A stretch of 64,000 nucleotides of DNA, taken from assembly GCF_021602585.1 (NCBI RefSeq), contig NZ_BQIP01000008.1, positions 124,001-188,000 of the forward strand, in the 5' to 3' direction. How positions within the stretch are numbered: the stretch's first letter is position 1; every line of letters starts with the position of its first letter. The notes below the pieces were generated by a model, which saw only the letters and a list, made by a program, of their open reading frames with translations, was not told the DNA's origin and searched no databases. Of this stretch, positions 34,622 through 43,328 are shown piece after piece. Position numbers and translations under genes: made by a program. This DNA comes from Pseudomonas faucium. Lineage in GTDB: Bacteria; Pseudomonadota; Gammaproteobacteria; Pseudomonadales; Pseudomonadaceae.

Positions 34622-34663
34622 AGAATAGTTCCGACGCCTAAGCCATGCCCTGACCTAGATCAG
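34622..34663 (-). promoter_or_regulatory. ANR (FNR-type) dependent promoter of arcD
   Basis: CTGAC-CTAG-ATCAG (34650-34663) fits the ANR box TTGAT-N4-ATCAA in both half-sites with few mismatches. On the minus strand a -10 TATTCT lies at 34627-34622. The start would be near 34615, which puts the box centre at about -41.5, the expected place for class II activation by ANR under low oxygen. Confidence 0.7.
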
Positions 34664-34841
34664 TTCATGGTCGCGAAATGTAGGAAATTTCCCACACCCG
34701 GGCTCCCGGAGAGTGCCAACCGCTCTGCCGCAGGCCTTGTGCGCTGGCACCTCCATGTACTACTAGAGCAAACGCTCTGTTACACCTGCGATGTCTGAAG
34801 CTAGACGCTTTTGTCGCTTTCGCAAATTTTTCACAAGAATA

Positions 34842-34855
34842 TTGAGTTTTATCAG
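34842..34855. promoter_or_regulatory. Second ANR-like site
   Basis: TTGAG-TTTT-ATCAG differs from the ANR consensus at two positions. A TGCTAAT sequence about 30 bases further right could be a -10 for the plus-strand antiporter, but the spacing is slightly long. Confidence 0.45.
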
Positions 34856-35021
34856 TTTCTTTTCTAGTTGCTCGGATGCTGCTAATTTTCACAGGTAGGG
34901 TTGATAGACAAAGCAGTTATGAGCAGCCTGTCACAAATACCCTCGGATATATAAGAACGCGCTATTCATATGGCCATCTCGGCTGTTTCAACTGCATGAC
35001 AACACAGGAAAAAAGATCTCC

Positions 35022-36449
35022 ATGAGCGAACCAGGACAGAAATTGCGCCTTGGTGCATTGATCGCGCTGGTGGTCGGTTCGATGATCGGCGGCGGGATCT
35101 TCTCGCTGCCGCAGAACATGGCAGCACGCGCCGACGTCGGTGCCGTGCTGATCGGCTGGGGCATCACCGCGGTGGGCATGCTGGCGCTGGCCTTCGTGTT
35201 CCAGACCCTGGCCAACCGCAAGCCTGAGCTGGACTCAGGCGTATACGCCTATGCCAAGGCCGGGTTTGGCGAGTACATGGGCTTTTCCTCGGCCTGGGGC
35301 TACTGGATCAGCGCCTGGCTGGGCAACGTCGGCTACTTCGTGCTGCTGTTCAGCACCCTGGGCTTCTACTTTCCGGTGTTCGGCGAGGGCAACACGCCGG
35401 TCGCCATCGGTTGCGCGTCGCTGCTGCTGTGGGCGGTGCACTTTCTGGTGCTGCGCGGCATCAAGGAGGCGGCGTTCATCAACCAGGTGACCACCGTGGC
35501 CAAGGTGGTGCCGCTGCTGATCTTCATCGTCATCGCTGCCTTTGCCTTCCGTGCCGACATCTTCACCCGCGATATCTGGGGCCTGAGCAACCCGCAGTTC
35601 GGCAATGTGCTGGACCAGGTGCGCAACATGATGCTGGTGACGGTGTTCGTGTTCATCGGTATCGAAGGCGCCAGCGTGTACTCGGGGCGGGCGCAGCGCC
35701 GTTCGGACGTGGGCAAGGCCACGGTGATCGGCTTCATCGGCGTGCTGGCGCTGCTGGTGCTGGTCAACGTGCTGTCGCTGGGGGTGATGACCCAGCCGGA
35801 GCTGGCCGGGCTGCAGAACCCGTCGCTGGCCACGGTGCTCGAGCACATCGTCGGGCCCTGGGGCGCCTTGCTGATCAGCGTCGGCCTGGCCATCTCGCTG
35901 CTCGGTGCGCTGCTGTCGTGGGCGCTGCTGTGCGCCGAAATCCTGTATGCCACGGCGCGGGACAAGACCATGCCGCGCTTTCTGGCCAAGGAAAACGCCA
36001 ACCACGTGCCGGCCAACGCCCTGTGGCTGACCAACTGCATGATCCAGGGCTTCCTGCTGATCACCCTGGTGTCGGCGGGCACCTACACCAGCCTGATCTA
36101 CCTGGCCTCGTCGATGATCCTCGTGCCTTATTTATGGTCGGCAGCCTATGCGGTGCTGCTGGCGGTGCGCGGCGAAAGCTACGCCGGGCAGCCGGCGCTG
36201 CGGCGCAAGGACCTGCTGGTGGCGTCGGTGGCGCTGGTGTATGCGGTGTGGCTGCTGTACGCCGGGGGGCTCAAGTACCTGCTGCTGTCGGCGCTGCTGT
36301 ATGCCCCCGGGGTCATCCTGTTCGCCCGGGCCAAGCGCGAGCAGGGCCAGCCTTTGTTCACCACCTGGGAAAAGCTGATCTTCGCGGCGGTGCTGGCTGG
36401 CGCTGCGCTGGCGGCCTACTTGCTGTATTCAGGGCTGCTGAGCCTGTGA
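35022..36449 (+). CDS. Second ArcD-like arginine/ornithine-type antiporter
   Basis: This 475-residue APC-family antiporter has the same length as ArcD and, by eye, about three quarters identical residues over its full length (LRLGALIALVVGSMIGGGIF; FQTLANRKPELDSGVYAYAKAGFGEYMGFSSAWGYWISAW). It is likely a tandem-inverted duplicate. Substrate may be arginine/ornithine or a related basic amino acid. It is transcribed away from the arc operon and shares its regulatory region. Its 3' end overlaps the convergent DUF454 gene by 21 bases. Confidence 0.9.
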   Translation: MSEPGQKLRLGALIALVVGSMIGGGIFSLPQNMAARADVGAVLIGWGITAVGMLALAFVFQTLANRKPELDSGVYAYAKAGFGEYMGFSSAWGYWISAWLGNVGYFVLLFSTLGFYFPVFGEGNTPVAIGCASLLLWAVHFLVLRGIKEAAFINQVTTVAKVVPLLIFIVIAAFAFRADIFTRDIWGLSNPQFGNVLDQVRNMMLVTVFVFIGIEGASVYSGRAQRRSDVGKATVIGFIGVLALLVLVNVLSLGVMTQPELAGLQNPSLATVLEHIVGPWGALLISVGLAISLLGALLSWALLCAEILYATARDKTMPRFLAKENANHVPANALWLTNCMIQGFLLITLVSAGTYTSLIYLASSMILVPYLWSAAYAVLLAVRGESYAGQPALRRKDLLVASVALVYAVWLLYAGGLKYLLLSALLYAPGVILFARAKREQGQPLFTTWEKLIFAAVLAGAALAAYLLYSGLLSL

Positions 36450-36842
36450 CCCGGCAGGGCATGCCCGCTCCGGGCGCGACCAGATCCACAGGTTGCCCAG
36501 GGTCATGCCGGCAATGGCCAGGAACACCGGCCAGTGGTGCTCGAGGAAGGTCAGCATCAGGCCTGCGCACAGCAGCATGCTGATCGTCGCGCTGACCTTG
36601 GCCCGGCGCTGGATCACCTTGCCATTGCGCCAGTTGTAGAGAATTGGCCCGAACAGCCGGTGGTTCTCCAGCCAGGCCGACAGCCGTGGCGAGCTGCGGG
36701 TCGCGGCCCAGGCGGCAAGGAGGATGAATTCGGTGGTCGGCAGGCCGGGGATGACGATCGCCACCAGGCCGATGCCCAGGCTCACGTAAGCCAGGATGCC
36801 GTACAGCAGGCGCGTCAGTTTCGAGCGGGCAGGTCGGGTCAT
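36429..36842 (-). CDS. DUF454 (YbaN-like) inner-membrane protein
   Basis: This 137-residue protein with three or four hydrophobic segments fits the DUF454/YbaN family: LLYGILAYVSLGIGLVAIVIPGLPTTEFILLAAWAATRSSP, then WLENHRLFGPILYNWR and a C-terminal membrane pair. The function is unknown. It lies just downstream of the heme oxygenase gene on the same strand, so it could belong to the heme locus transcript, although YbaN-type proteins also occur alone. Confidence 0.87.
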   Translation of the reverse strand: MTRPARSKLTRLLYGILAYVSLGIGLVAIVIPGLPTTEFILLAAWAATRSSPRLSAWLENHRLFGPILYNWRNGKVIQRRAKVSATISMLLCAGLMLTFLEHHWPVFLAIAGMTLGNLWIWSRPERACPAGSQAQQP

Positions 36843-36895
36843 GGTCTCACTGCGTAAAACGTCCGGCCACCGGAGGGGCGGCCGGGTGATGCGTG

Positions 36896-37489
36896 TCAGG
36901 CCAGCGCGGCGTCCGCGGCGTAGGCATGCTTGAGCAGTTCGGTGAAGCGCTCGAAGGCGGCGACTGCACCGCGTTCGGCAGCAGCGTCTTCTTCGGCCGA
37001 CAGCGCCAGGCCATCGAGGATACGGGTGAACTGCTTCCAGCCTTCGGCACGGCCACCGGCCGGTTCGCCGAGGTGGCGGGCACCGAAACTGTCGGACAAT
37101 TCCAGCGCCACGGCGCGCTTGATCAGAAACGCAGCGCCCAGTTTGGAGCCTTCGGAGACGAAGATCCAGCCCAATGCCTCACCCAGGCTTGGCGTGTGCA
37201 GTGCGCCGGGTACTGCGGCCGGCACTTCGGTATCCAGGTCGGCGAGGTCCAGGCGGGCTTGTTCGGCGCGGCAGCGCTCGGCGAGGTCGGGGACGATGGC
37301 GATCAGTTGCGGGTCGTTGTACAGGGCCTGCAGTTCGGATTGGAACAGGTACTGGGCGACGACGAAGCGGGCGAAGCTTTCGCGGCTGTCGAACGGCTTG
37401 TGCGATTTGACCAGGGCGTCGAGCTCGGTGTGCGGGGCGTGGGTGACCTGGTTGAGGCGTTGCGAGCGCAGGGCTGGGCGGTCGGTCAT
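36896..37489 (-). CDS. hemO: Heme oxygenase, HemO/PigA type
   Basis: This 197-residue alpha-helical protein resembles the PigA/HemO bacterial heme oxygenases: LRSQRLNQVTHAPHTELDALV contains the likely proximal histidine, and FARFVVAQYLFQSELQALY, LGEALGWIFVSEGSKLGAAFL is the distal-helix glycine-rich region. It opens heme to biliverdin, CO and iron in the cytoplasm. ATG 37489 is chosen; the open extension upstream comes from a REP element. It follows a TonB receptor on the same strand, which argues for heme use as an iron source. Confidence 0.85.
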   Translation of the reverse strand: MTDRPALRSQRLNQVTHAPHTELDALVKSHKPFDSRESFARFVVAQYLFQSELQALYNDPQLIAIVPDLAERCRAEQARLDLADLDTEVPAAVPGALHTPSLGEALGWIFVSEGSKLGAAFLIKRAVALELSDSFGARHLGEPAGGRAEGWKQFTRILDGLALSAEEDAAAERGAVAAFERFTELLKHAYAADAALA

Positions 37490-37590
37490 GGGGTGGGTCC
37501 TTGGAAAATGAGGGCGTCTAGTGACAAGACGAAACAGCGGGGCGGGGACAGTAAAAAAACTGTGGCCTTGTGGTGTTTGTGCTGGCCTCA

Positions 37591-37671
37591 TCGCCGGCAA
37601 GCCGGCTCCCACAGGAACTGCACAGTATTCGAAACCTGTGCTGCACCTGTGGGAGCCGGCTTGCCGGCGAT
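37591..37671. repeat. Type 1 REP pair (inverted)
   Basis: Two inverted GCCGGCAAGCCGGCTCCCAC cores about 41 bases apart lie between the receptor gene and hemO. Confidence 0.93.
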
Positions 37672-37695
37672 GAGGCCAGAACGGATCAGCTCACA

Positions 37696-40284
37696 TCAGA
37701 TATCCCACACCACATTGATGGCGAAGTTGCGCCCCGGCATGGTCAGGCGGTCGAGGTTGGCCGGCTGGGTCACAGCCGCTTCGCCCTGGCCGTCGTAGCC
37801 GCGTACGTCATCCCACTGCCAGTACTTCTTGTCGGTCAGGTTGTAGAGCCCGGCGTTCACCGTCACATCGTCGGTCACCTTGTAGAAGCCGCTCAGGTCC
37901 AGCACGCCGTAACCGGGGGTGCGGAACTGCGAGCTGGCGCCATCGGGGGCGTAGAAGGTGGTGTCGTCGACGCGGGTCTTGCGCTTGACCAGGGTCCAGC
38001 TCAGCAAGCCGCCGTAGTTCGGCTGCTCATAGCCCAGGCCGAACACGCCGGTCAGCGGGTTGACGCTGTTCAGCGGCTGGCCGTTGTCATCGTTGCGCCC
38101 GTTGGCATAGGCGATCGAACCCTGGGTGTACAGGCCCTGCGGCGCACCGAAGTGGTCGAGGTTGAGGCGGCCCTTGACCTCGGCACCCTTGATGGTGGCG
38201 TGCTTGATGTTGTTGGCCTGGAAGGTGGTGCCCAGGTTGGCCGACTGCACGGCGTCTTCGTCGATGAAGTCGCGGTACTTGTTGTAGAACACCGCGGCGC
38301 TGAAGTTACCGGCATCGAAGTTGCCGCGCAGGCCGGTTTCGTAGCTCTTGCTCTTTTCCGGCTCCAGGTTCGGGTTGCCGCGCACGCTGTAGCCCAGGCC
38401 CGGGTTCTCGAAGCGGCCGTACATCGACTTGGCGGTCGGCGTGCGGAAGCCTTCGGCGTACTGGCCGTACCAGGTGTAGTTGTCGTTGAAGGCGTAGGTG
38501 ATGCCGAGCTTGGGCGACACGCGGTGCCACTTCTTGTCCGAGTCGTCCAGCTCGCTGGGCGCCGTGCCCGTGCCCTGGATGCCGCGCAGGAATTCGTCGG
38601 TGAATTTTGGCTCCATGCGCGTGTAGTCGTAACGGGCGCCTGGCAGGAAGGTCCAGTTGTTCCAGCGGATCTCGTCCTGCACGAACAGGCTGTAGGTGTT
38701 GACGGTTGGGTCCGGGAAGTCGCTGACCAGCGCCTGGCCGTCGCGCGGGCTGTCCTGGCCGATGGCGCTGCAGCCACCGCCAACCGCCACGCAGGTGCCG
38801 GAGCCGCTGCGCGAACCGGTCACTTCTTCATGCTTGAGGGTGGTGCCGTAGGTCAGCAGGTGGTCGGTCTGGCCGAGGCTGAAGGCTTTGTCCAGCTGGG
38901 CGTCGAATACCCATTGGCGGTCCTTGTAGGTGGTCTGGCGGTCGCGCATGACCTGGCGCCCCGAGGCCACATACAGCTCGTCGGTGCGCTGGTCGGTCTT
39001 GGCGATCTGGTAGTTCAGGCTCCACTTCACGTGGTCGGCGACCAGGCTGTCGAGGCCGAATTCGTGGTTGATGCCGAAGCGCTCGCGGGTGACGGTGTCG
39101 TTGCCCTGGCGCATGCGGTAGGAGTTCATGGCGCCGAAGCCTGGAATGAACGGGCCGCCCACGGCGCTGAGGATGTTCTGGTCGCGGTCATCCTTGTAGC
39201 GCTCGTAGGTAAAGCCCAGGCGCGCGTCGTCGGCGTAGTTCCAGCCCAGCTTGGCCAGCACGTTGGTGGTGCGCACATCCTCGGGGTTGGCTTCGGTACG
39301 GCCAAGGCCGGTGCCGCCGTGCTCGCCATAGGACTCGGTCTCGTGGCCGTTGCGCTGGCTCAGGTGCAGCAGGCCGTCGAAGTCGCCCTGGCGGCCGGCC
39401 ACGGTGGCCGAGGTCAGCCAGCTCTCATCGGCCGAGCTGTAGCCGGTCTTCAGGCGCGCACCCACGTCCTTGCCGGGCTTGATGATGTCGTCCGGGTCGA
39501 GGGTGAAATAGCTCACCGCGCCGCCGATGGCGTTGCTGCCGTACAGCACCGAGGCCGGGCCGCGGAGGATTTCCACGCGCTTGACGATTTCCGGGTCGAC
39601 GTAGTTGCGCTGGGTCTGGGCGTAGGGGCCGTAGAAGAAACTGTCGGGGATCGACACGCCGTCGACCTGGGTCAGGATGCGCTCACCGTCGATGCCGCGG
39701 ATGTTGTAGCCGTTCAGGCCACTGCGCTGGCCGACGCCGCCAACCGACACGCCGGGCTCGTAACGCACCAGTTCCTTGATGCTGTTGACGTTCTGCCGGT
39801 CCAGTTGCTCGCGGGTCTGCACGCTCACGGTGCTCGGCACCTGGCTTACGTCCTGGGCGCTGCGGGTGGCGCTGACGGTCATCTGCTGCAGGGCGATGGC
39901 GTTGCCCGCCGACTGGCGCTCGAGCACCACGTTGCCGTTGCTGATCTTCCGGTAGCCCAGGCCCGTGCCTTGCAGCAGGCGCTTGAGCGCGGCCTCAGGC
40001 GGCAGCGAACCCTGCACGCCAGGGGACGCCACGCCGTCGGCCAGCTCGGCGCTGAAGCCGACCTGCCAGCCGGTGACCTGGCTGAAGGCGTTGATCGCCT
40101 CGACCAGCGGCTGTTGGGCGATGCTGAAGCGGTAGTCGCCCATGCGCGGGCTGCTGGCCTGGGCCGGTTCTGCGGCCAGCGCCGGCAGGCTGCAGGCGCC
40201 GCTGGCGAGCAGGGCCAGCGTCAGCAGGGACAATTGCCCTGTGCGGCGGGGAAGGGTGGACGGGCGAGTTGGACCTGTGGACAT
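37696..40284 (-). CDS. TonB-dependent outer-membrane receptor with STN signalling domain, probable heme receptor
   Basis: This 862-residue protein has a signal peptide (LLTLALLASGACSLPALA), an STN domain (about 47-125, RFSIAQQPLVEAINAFSQVTG), a plug domain (VSATRSAQDVSQVPSTVSV...; RVEILRGPASVLYGSNAIGG) and a 22-strand barrel ending in FAINVVWDI. The FRAP-like (GFRTP, about 611) and NPNL (about 636) boxes of heme/hemoglobin receptors are present. The STN domain means it signals to the anti-sigma factor encoded just upstream. The usual histidine between the two boxes is missing and the plug has none, so the ligand is less certain than the heme oxygenase neighbour suggests. Confidence 0.85.
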   Translation of the reverse strand: MSTGPTRPSTLPRRTGQLSLLTLALLASGACSLPALAAEPAQASSPRMGDYRFSIAQQPLVEAINAFSQVTGWQVGFSAELADGVASPGVQGSLPPEAALKRLLQGTGLGYRKISNGNVVLERQSAGNAIALQQMTVSATRSAQDVSQVPSTVSVQTREQLDRQNVNSIKELVRYEPGVSVGGVGQRSGLNGYNIRGIDGERILTQVDGVSIPDSFFYGPYAQTQRNYVDPEIVKRVEILRGPASVLYGSNAIGGAVSYFTLDPDDIIKPGKDVGARLKTGYSSADESWLTSATVAGRQGDFDGLLHLSQRNGHETESYGEHGGTGLGRTEANPEDVRTTNVLAKLGWNYADDARLGFTYERYKDDRDQNILSAVGGPFIPGFGAMNSYRMRQGNDTVTRERFGINHEFGLDSLVADHVKWSLNYQIAKTDQRTDELYVASGRQVMRDRQTTYKDRQWVFDAQLDKAFSLGQTDHLLTYGTTLKHEEVTGSRSGSGTCVAVGGGCSAIGQDSPRDGQALVSDFPDPTVNTYSLFVQDEIRWNNWTFLPGARYDYTRMEPKFTDEFLRGIQGTGTAPSELDDSDKKWHRVSPKLGITYAFNDNYTWYGQYAEGFRTPTAKSMYGRFENPGLGYSVRGNPNLEPEKSKSYETGLRGNFDAGNFSAAVFYNKYRDFIDEDAVQSANLGTTFQANNIKHATIKGAEVKGRLNLDHFGAPQGLYTQGSIAYANGRNDDNGQPLNSVNPLTGVFGLGYEQPNYGGLLSWTLVKRKTRVDDTTFYAPDGASSQFRTPGYGVLDLSGFYKVTDDVTVNAGLYNLTDKKYWQWDDVRGYDGQGEAAVTQPANLDRLTMPGRNFAINVVWDI

Positions 40285-40409
40285 CGAAAGCGCTCCCTGA
40301 CGCGCGAACTGTTATAGGTGATGACCGTTCTCGTTTTCAAACAAGAATCAGTTGCATTGGCTATAACGAGACGGACGGGGCAGCGCGATCGCGTAAAAAT
40401 AATTTCAGG

Positions 40410-41372
40410 TCAGTTGAGGATGACCACGGCGGGGTATTCGTGAAGCTGCGCGGAAGTGATGTGCGCCAGGGCGCGCAAGGTCTCCAGGGGCTGGTCGAGG
40501 CGGTAGTTGCCGGTCACGGCCATGTCGTCGAGGTGGCCGTTGCGGTTGATGATCCAGCCGGGGTAATAGCGGCGCACTTCGGCCAGCACCTGGCTCAGCG
40601 GGCAGTTCTCGAACACCAGGCGGCCTTCGACCCAGGCCAGGTCCTTGTGCATGTCGGGGCGCTGGCGCTCACCGAAGCCCTGCGGGCCGACGCTGATGCT
40701 GTCGCCGGCGCTGAGGCGGATGCGCTGGTCGCTGGCGGCCTGCAGGTCGACGTCACCGCGCTGCACGCGCACCTGCGCCTCGCCATCGAGGTAGCGCACG
40801 GCAAAATCGGTGTCGCGCACCTGCGCGCGCAGCGGCCCGGCCTGCACCTCCAGCGGCAGTTGCGCAGCGCCCGTTACCTGGAAGTACGCCTCGCCCTGCA
40901 GCAGGCGCGCCACCTGGCGGCCTTCGCGCAGGTCGCTGGCAAACGCCGAGTTGGTGTTGAGCAGCACCTTGGCGCCATCGTCCAGCTGCAGGCGCTGGCG
41001 CTCGCCAACCACGGTCAGGTGGTCGGCCTGCAGGCGCACCGGCAGGTTGCCGAAGGTGAACAGCCCGACCAGCAGCACGGCGGCAGTGGCCAGCGGTTTC
41101 CAATGGCTGCGCAGGCGCCCGCGCACGGAGCGCCGCCGGCCCTGGTGCATCTGGGTGGCGGCCTGGCGCAGTGGCGTGCCGTTCCACAGGGCCTCGGCCT
41201 CGACATAGGCCTCGGCGTTTTCCGGGGCTGCGCTGAGCCATTGCTCGAACGCCAGGGTGTCGGCGTCGCTGGCGCATTGCAGGCGCACGAGCCAGTCCAG
41301 CGCCTCGCTCATCGCACGGGCACGGGCGTCGGGCCCGGCAGCAGGCGGGCGAGGGGCGGGGCTGTCGGTCAC
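40410..41372 (-). CDS. FecR-type anti-sigma/sigma regulator
   Basis: This 320-residue protein starts at GTG. It has the N-terminal FecR cytoplasmic domain (ALDWLVRLQCASDADTLAFEQWLSAAPENAEAYVEAE), one membrane segment (PLATAAVLLVGLFTFGNL, about 95-112), the periplasmic FecR domain (RLQLDDGAKVLLNTNSAFAS...GEAYFQV) and an STN-like secretin C-terminal part. It should bind the ECF sigma factor and receive the signal from the receptor STN domain in the periplasm. Confidence 0.93.
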   Translation of the reverse strand: MTDSPAPRPPAAGPDARARAMSEALDWLVRLQCASDADTLAFEQWLSAAPENAEAYVEAEALWNGTPLRQAATQMHQGRRRSVRGRLRSHWKPLATAAVLLVGLFTFGNLPVRLQADHLTVVGERQRLQLDDGAKVLLNTNSAFASDLREGRQVARLLQGEAYFQVTGAAQLPLEVQAGPLRAQVRDTDFAVRYLDGEAQVRVQRGDVDLQAASDQRIRLSAGDSISVGPQGFGERQRPDMHKDLAWVEGRLVFENCPLSQVLAEVRRYYPGWIINRNGHLDDMAVTGNYRLDQPLETLRALAHITSAQLHEYPAVVILN

Positions 41373-41462
41373 GGTGAGTCCTTGAATGGATTTTTTCGAA
41401 TGATCAAGGCTAAGGCGGGGCGTGGCAAGGGTTTCGGCCTACCCAGGCGGCCAACGGTCGGC

Positions 41463-41975
41463 TCATTTGAGGCGATCGGCCACGCCCATGCAGATGGCCA
41501 TGATCAGTTTCAGTTCCTTCTGTACCGTGCTGGCCGAAACCTTCAGTTGTTCGGCGATTTCCAGGTAGCTGGCGCCATGCAGGCGGCTGAGGATGAAGAT
41601 CCGTTGCTGGCGCTCGGTCAGCTGGTTGAGGCTGACGCTCAGGTGCTTGAGCAACTGCTCGGCATGGGCGGCGTCTTCGCTGCTGCTCAGCGGCGCCGCC
41701 ACATTGTGCAGCACCTCGTCGGGCACATCGTCGACCAGCATGCGCGCTTGCACGCGGCGCGTGCGCAGGTGGTCCAGGGCCAGGTTGCGGGCGGTCTGGA
41801 ACACGAAGGGTTCGAGGTGCTCGATGGGCCGCTCGCCGAGGGCACGGGAAACCCGCAGGTAGGTTTCCTGCAGCAGGTCCTCGGCGGTGCTGGGGTTGCC
41901 CACCATGCGCTGCAGGGTGCGCAGCAGGGAAAGGCGCTGGACGAGGAAGACGGAGTTGAACCGGGACTGACTCAC
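41463..41975 (-). CDS. ECF sigma factor, FecI type
   Basis: This 170-residue extracytoplasmic-function sigma factor starts at GTG. Region 2 includes TAEDLLQETYLRVSRAL and FVFQTARNLALDHLRTRRV; region 4 is LNQLTERQQRIFILSRLHGASYLEIAEQLKVSASTVQKEL. A Fur box lies 27 bases upstream. It should direct transcription of the receptor (and probably hemO) when the ligand is bound and iron is low. Confidence 0.94.
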   Translation of the reverse strand: MSQSRFNSVFLVQRLSLLRTLQRMVGNPSTAEDLLQETYLRVSRALGERPIEHLEPFVFQTARNLALDHLRTRRVQARMLVDDVPDEVLHNVAAPLSSSEDAAHAEQLLKHLSVSLNQLTERQQRIFILSRLHGASYLEIAEQLKVSASTVQKELKLIMAICMGVADRLK

Positions 41976-42001
41976 GGGGTGACCTGGCCGACGAAAGGTG
42001 A

Positions 42002-42018
42002 ATGATAATGCTTATCAT
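42002..42018 (-). promoter_or_regulatory. Fur box upstream of the ECF sigma gene
   Basis: ATGATAA-TGC-TTATCAT is a perfect 7-bp inverted repeat closely matching the core of the Fur consensus. It lies 27 to 43 bases before the sigma-factor start, where Fur would repress in iron-replete cells. Confidence 0.85.
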
Positions 42019-42068
42019 CTTGCCTGTAGGTCAAGCCTGGAAGTGTTAGGAAAAGGTAAAGATTGTCT

Positions 42069-42182
42069 GTAGGAGCGGCCTTGTGTCGCGAAAGGGCTGC
42101 GCAGCGGCCCCAGATTCCTGCTGCGCTGCAGATATCCTGGGGCTGCTTGCGCAGCCCTTTCGCGACACAAGGCCGCTCCTAC
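42069..42182. repeat. Type 2 REP pair (inverted)
   Basis: Inverted copies of GTAGGAGCGGCCTTGTGTCG followed by CGAAAGGGCTGCGCAGC, about 114 bases end to end. This repeat family differs from the GCCGGC type. It lies between the sigma-factor gene and gap. Confidence 0.92.
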
Positions 42183-42200
42183 AACCTGGCCGACGCGGTA

Positions 42201-43202
42201 TCAGCGGGCGCTGCACAGCGCCAGGCAGTTATCCAGCATGCGGTTGGAGAACCCCCACTCGTTGTCGTACCAGGCCAGCACCTTGAGCATCCGCCCGTTG
42301 GCGCGGGTGTGGTTGGCATCGAAGATCGACGACAACGGGTTGTGGTTGAAGTCGCACGACACCAGCGGCAAGGCGTTGTAACCGAGCACCTTGGAGTGCA
42401 GGCTGGCCTCCTGGAACAATTGGTTGACCTGCTCGGCGGTGGCCTCGCGCTTGAGGTTGACGGTGAGGTCGACCAGCGACACGTTGATCACCGGCACCCG
42501 CACCGCCATGCCGGTGAGCTTGCCGGCCAGCTCCGGCAGCACCAGGCCCACGGCCTCGGCGGCGCCGGTCTTGCTCGGGATCATCGACTGGGTGGCGGAG
42601 CGGGCCCGGTAGGGGTCGCTGTGGTAGACGTCGGTCAGCACCTGGTCGTTGGTGTAGGCATGGATGGTGGTCATCAGCCCTTGCTCGATGCCGAACTCGC
42701 GGTGCAGCACCTGGGCGATCGGTGCCAGGCAGTTGGTGGTGCAGGAGGCGCTGGAAATGACCTGGTGCGAAGCACGCAGCACGTCATGGTTGACCCCATA
42801 CACCACCGTGGCGTCGGCGCCCTTGGCCGGCGCCGAGACGATCACCTTGCCAGCCCCCGCAGCCAGGTGCGCGGCCGCCTTGGCGCGGTCGGTGAACAAG
42901 CCGGTGCATTCGAACACCACATCGATCGCCTCGGCCTTCCAGGGCAGTTCGGCCGGGTTGCGGATGGCGCTCACGGCAATGCGATCGCCGTTCACCGTCA
43001 GGCTTTCATGATCGGCCTCGACTGATGCAGCGAAAATGCCGTGCACGCTGTCGAACTTGAGCAGGTGGGCGTTCATCGCGCTGTCGCCCAGGTCATTGAT
43101 GGCGACGACCTGCAGGTCCTGGCGGTAGCCTTGGGTATACAGTGCGCGCAGGATGTTGCGCCCGATGCGGCCGAATCCGTTGATGGCGATGCGTAGGGTC
43201 AT
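42201..43202 (-). CDS. gap: Glyceraldehyde-3-phosphate dehydrogenase (type I)
   Basis: This 333-residue enzyme oxidises glyceraldehyde-3-phosphate to 1,3-bisphosphoglycerate. It has the Rossmann motif [15 protein letters not shown], an Asp in VVAINDLGD that favours NAD, and the catalytic Cys 154 in [15 protein letters not shown] 43202 is the conserved start. It is divergent from edd, with two HexR-type sites in the gap between them, so it belongs to the HexR-controlled glucose regulon (the gap-1 copy of P. putida). Confidence 0.96.
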   Translation of the reverse strand: MTLRIAINGFGRIGRNILRALYTQGYRQDLQVVAINDLGDSAMNAHLLKFDSVHGIFAASVEADHESLTVNGDRIAVSAIRNPAELPWKAEAIDVVFECTGLFTDRAKAAAHLAAGAGKVIVSAPAKGADATVVYGVNHDVLRASHQVISSASCTTNCLAPIAQVLHREFGIEQGLMTTIHAYTNDQVLTDVYHSDPYRARSATQSMIPSKTGAAEAVGLVLPELAGKLTGMAVRVPVINVSLVDLTVNLKREATAEQVNQLFQEASLHSKVLGYNALPLVSCDFNHNPLSSIFDANHTRANGRMLKVLAWYDNEWGFSNRMLDNCLALCSAR

Positions 43203-43266
43203 GGCAGTACCTCTGGCAGTCGGAGTGAAACCTGTGGCACAAAGTAGCTTCACTGAAACGGTTTTG

Positions 43267-43281
43267 TTGTTGGAATTACAA
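43267..43281. promoter_or_regulatory. HexR operator, gap side
   Basis: TTGT-N7-ACAA fits the HexR recognition pattern known for P. putida (TTGT-N7/8-ACAA). It lies 65 bases upstream of the gap start codon, in the gap-edd divergent region. Confidence 0.75.
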
Positions 43282-43328
43282 GATTATTCACTGAGCGATA
43301 GAAAACAAGCCTTTTTGCTGGCAGTATT

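Larger units (their letters stand above)
34590..35021. other. Divergent regulatory region between the two ArcD-type genes
   Basis: These 432 bases hold no gene. They contain an ANR-like site with a matched -10 for arcD, a second weaker ANR-like site, a 5-bp palindrome (AGAGC-AAAC-GCTCT, 34765-34778), a TATATA stretch at 34948 and an AGGA ribosome-binding site for the plus-strand gene. Confidence 0.6.
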
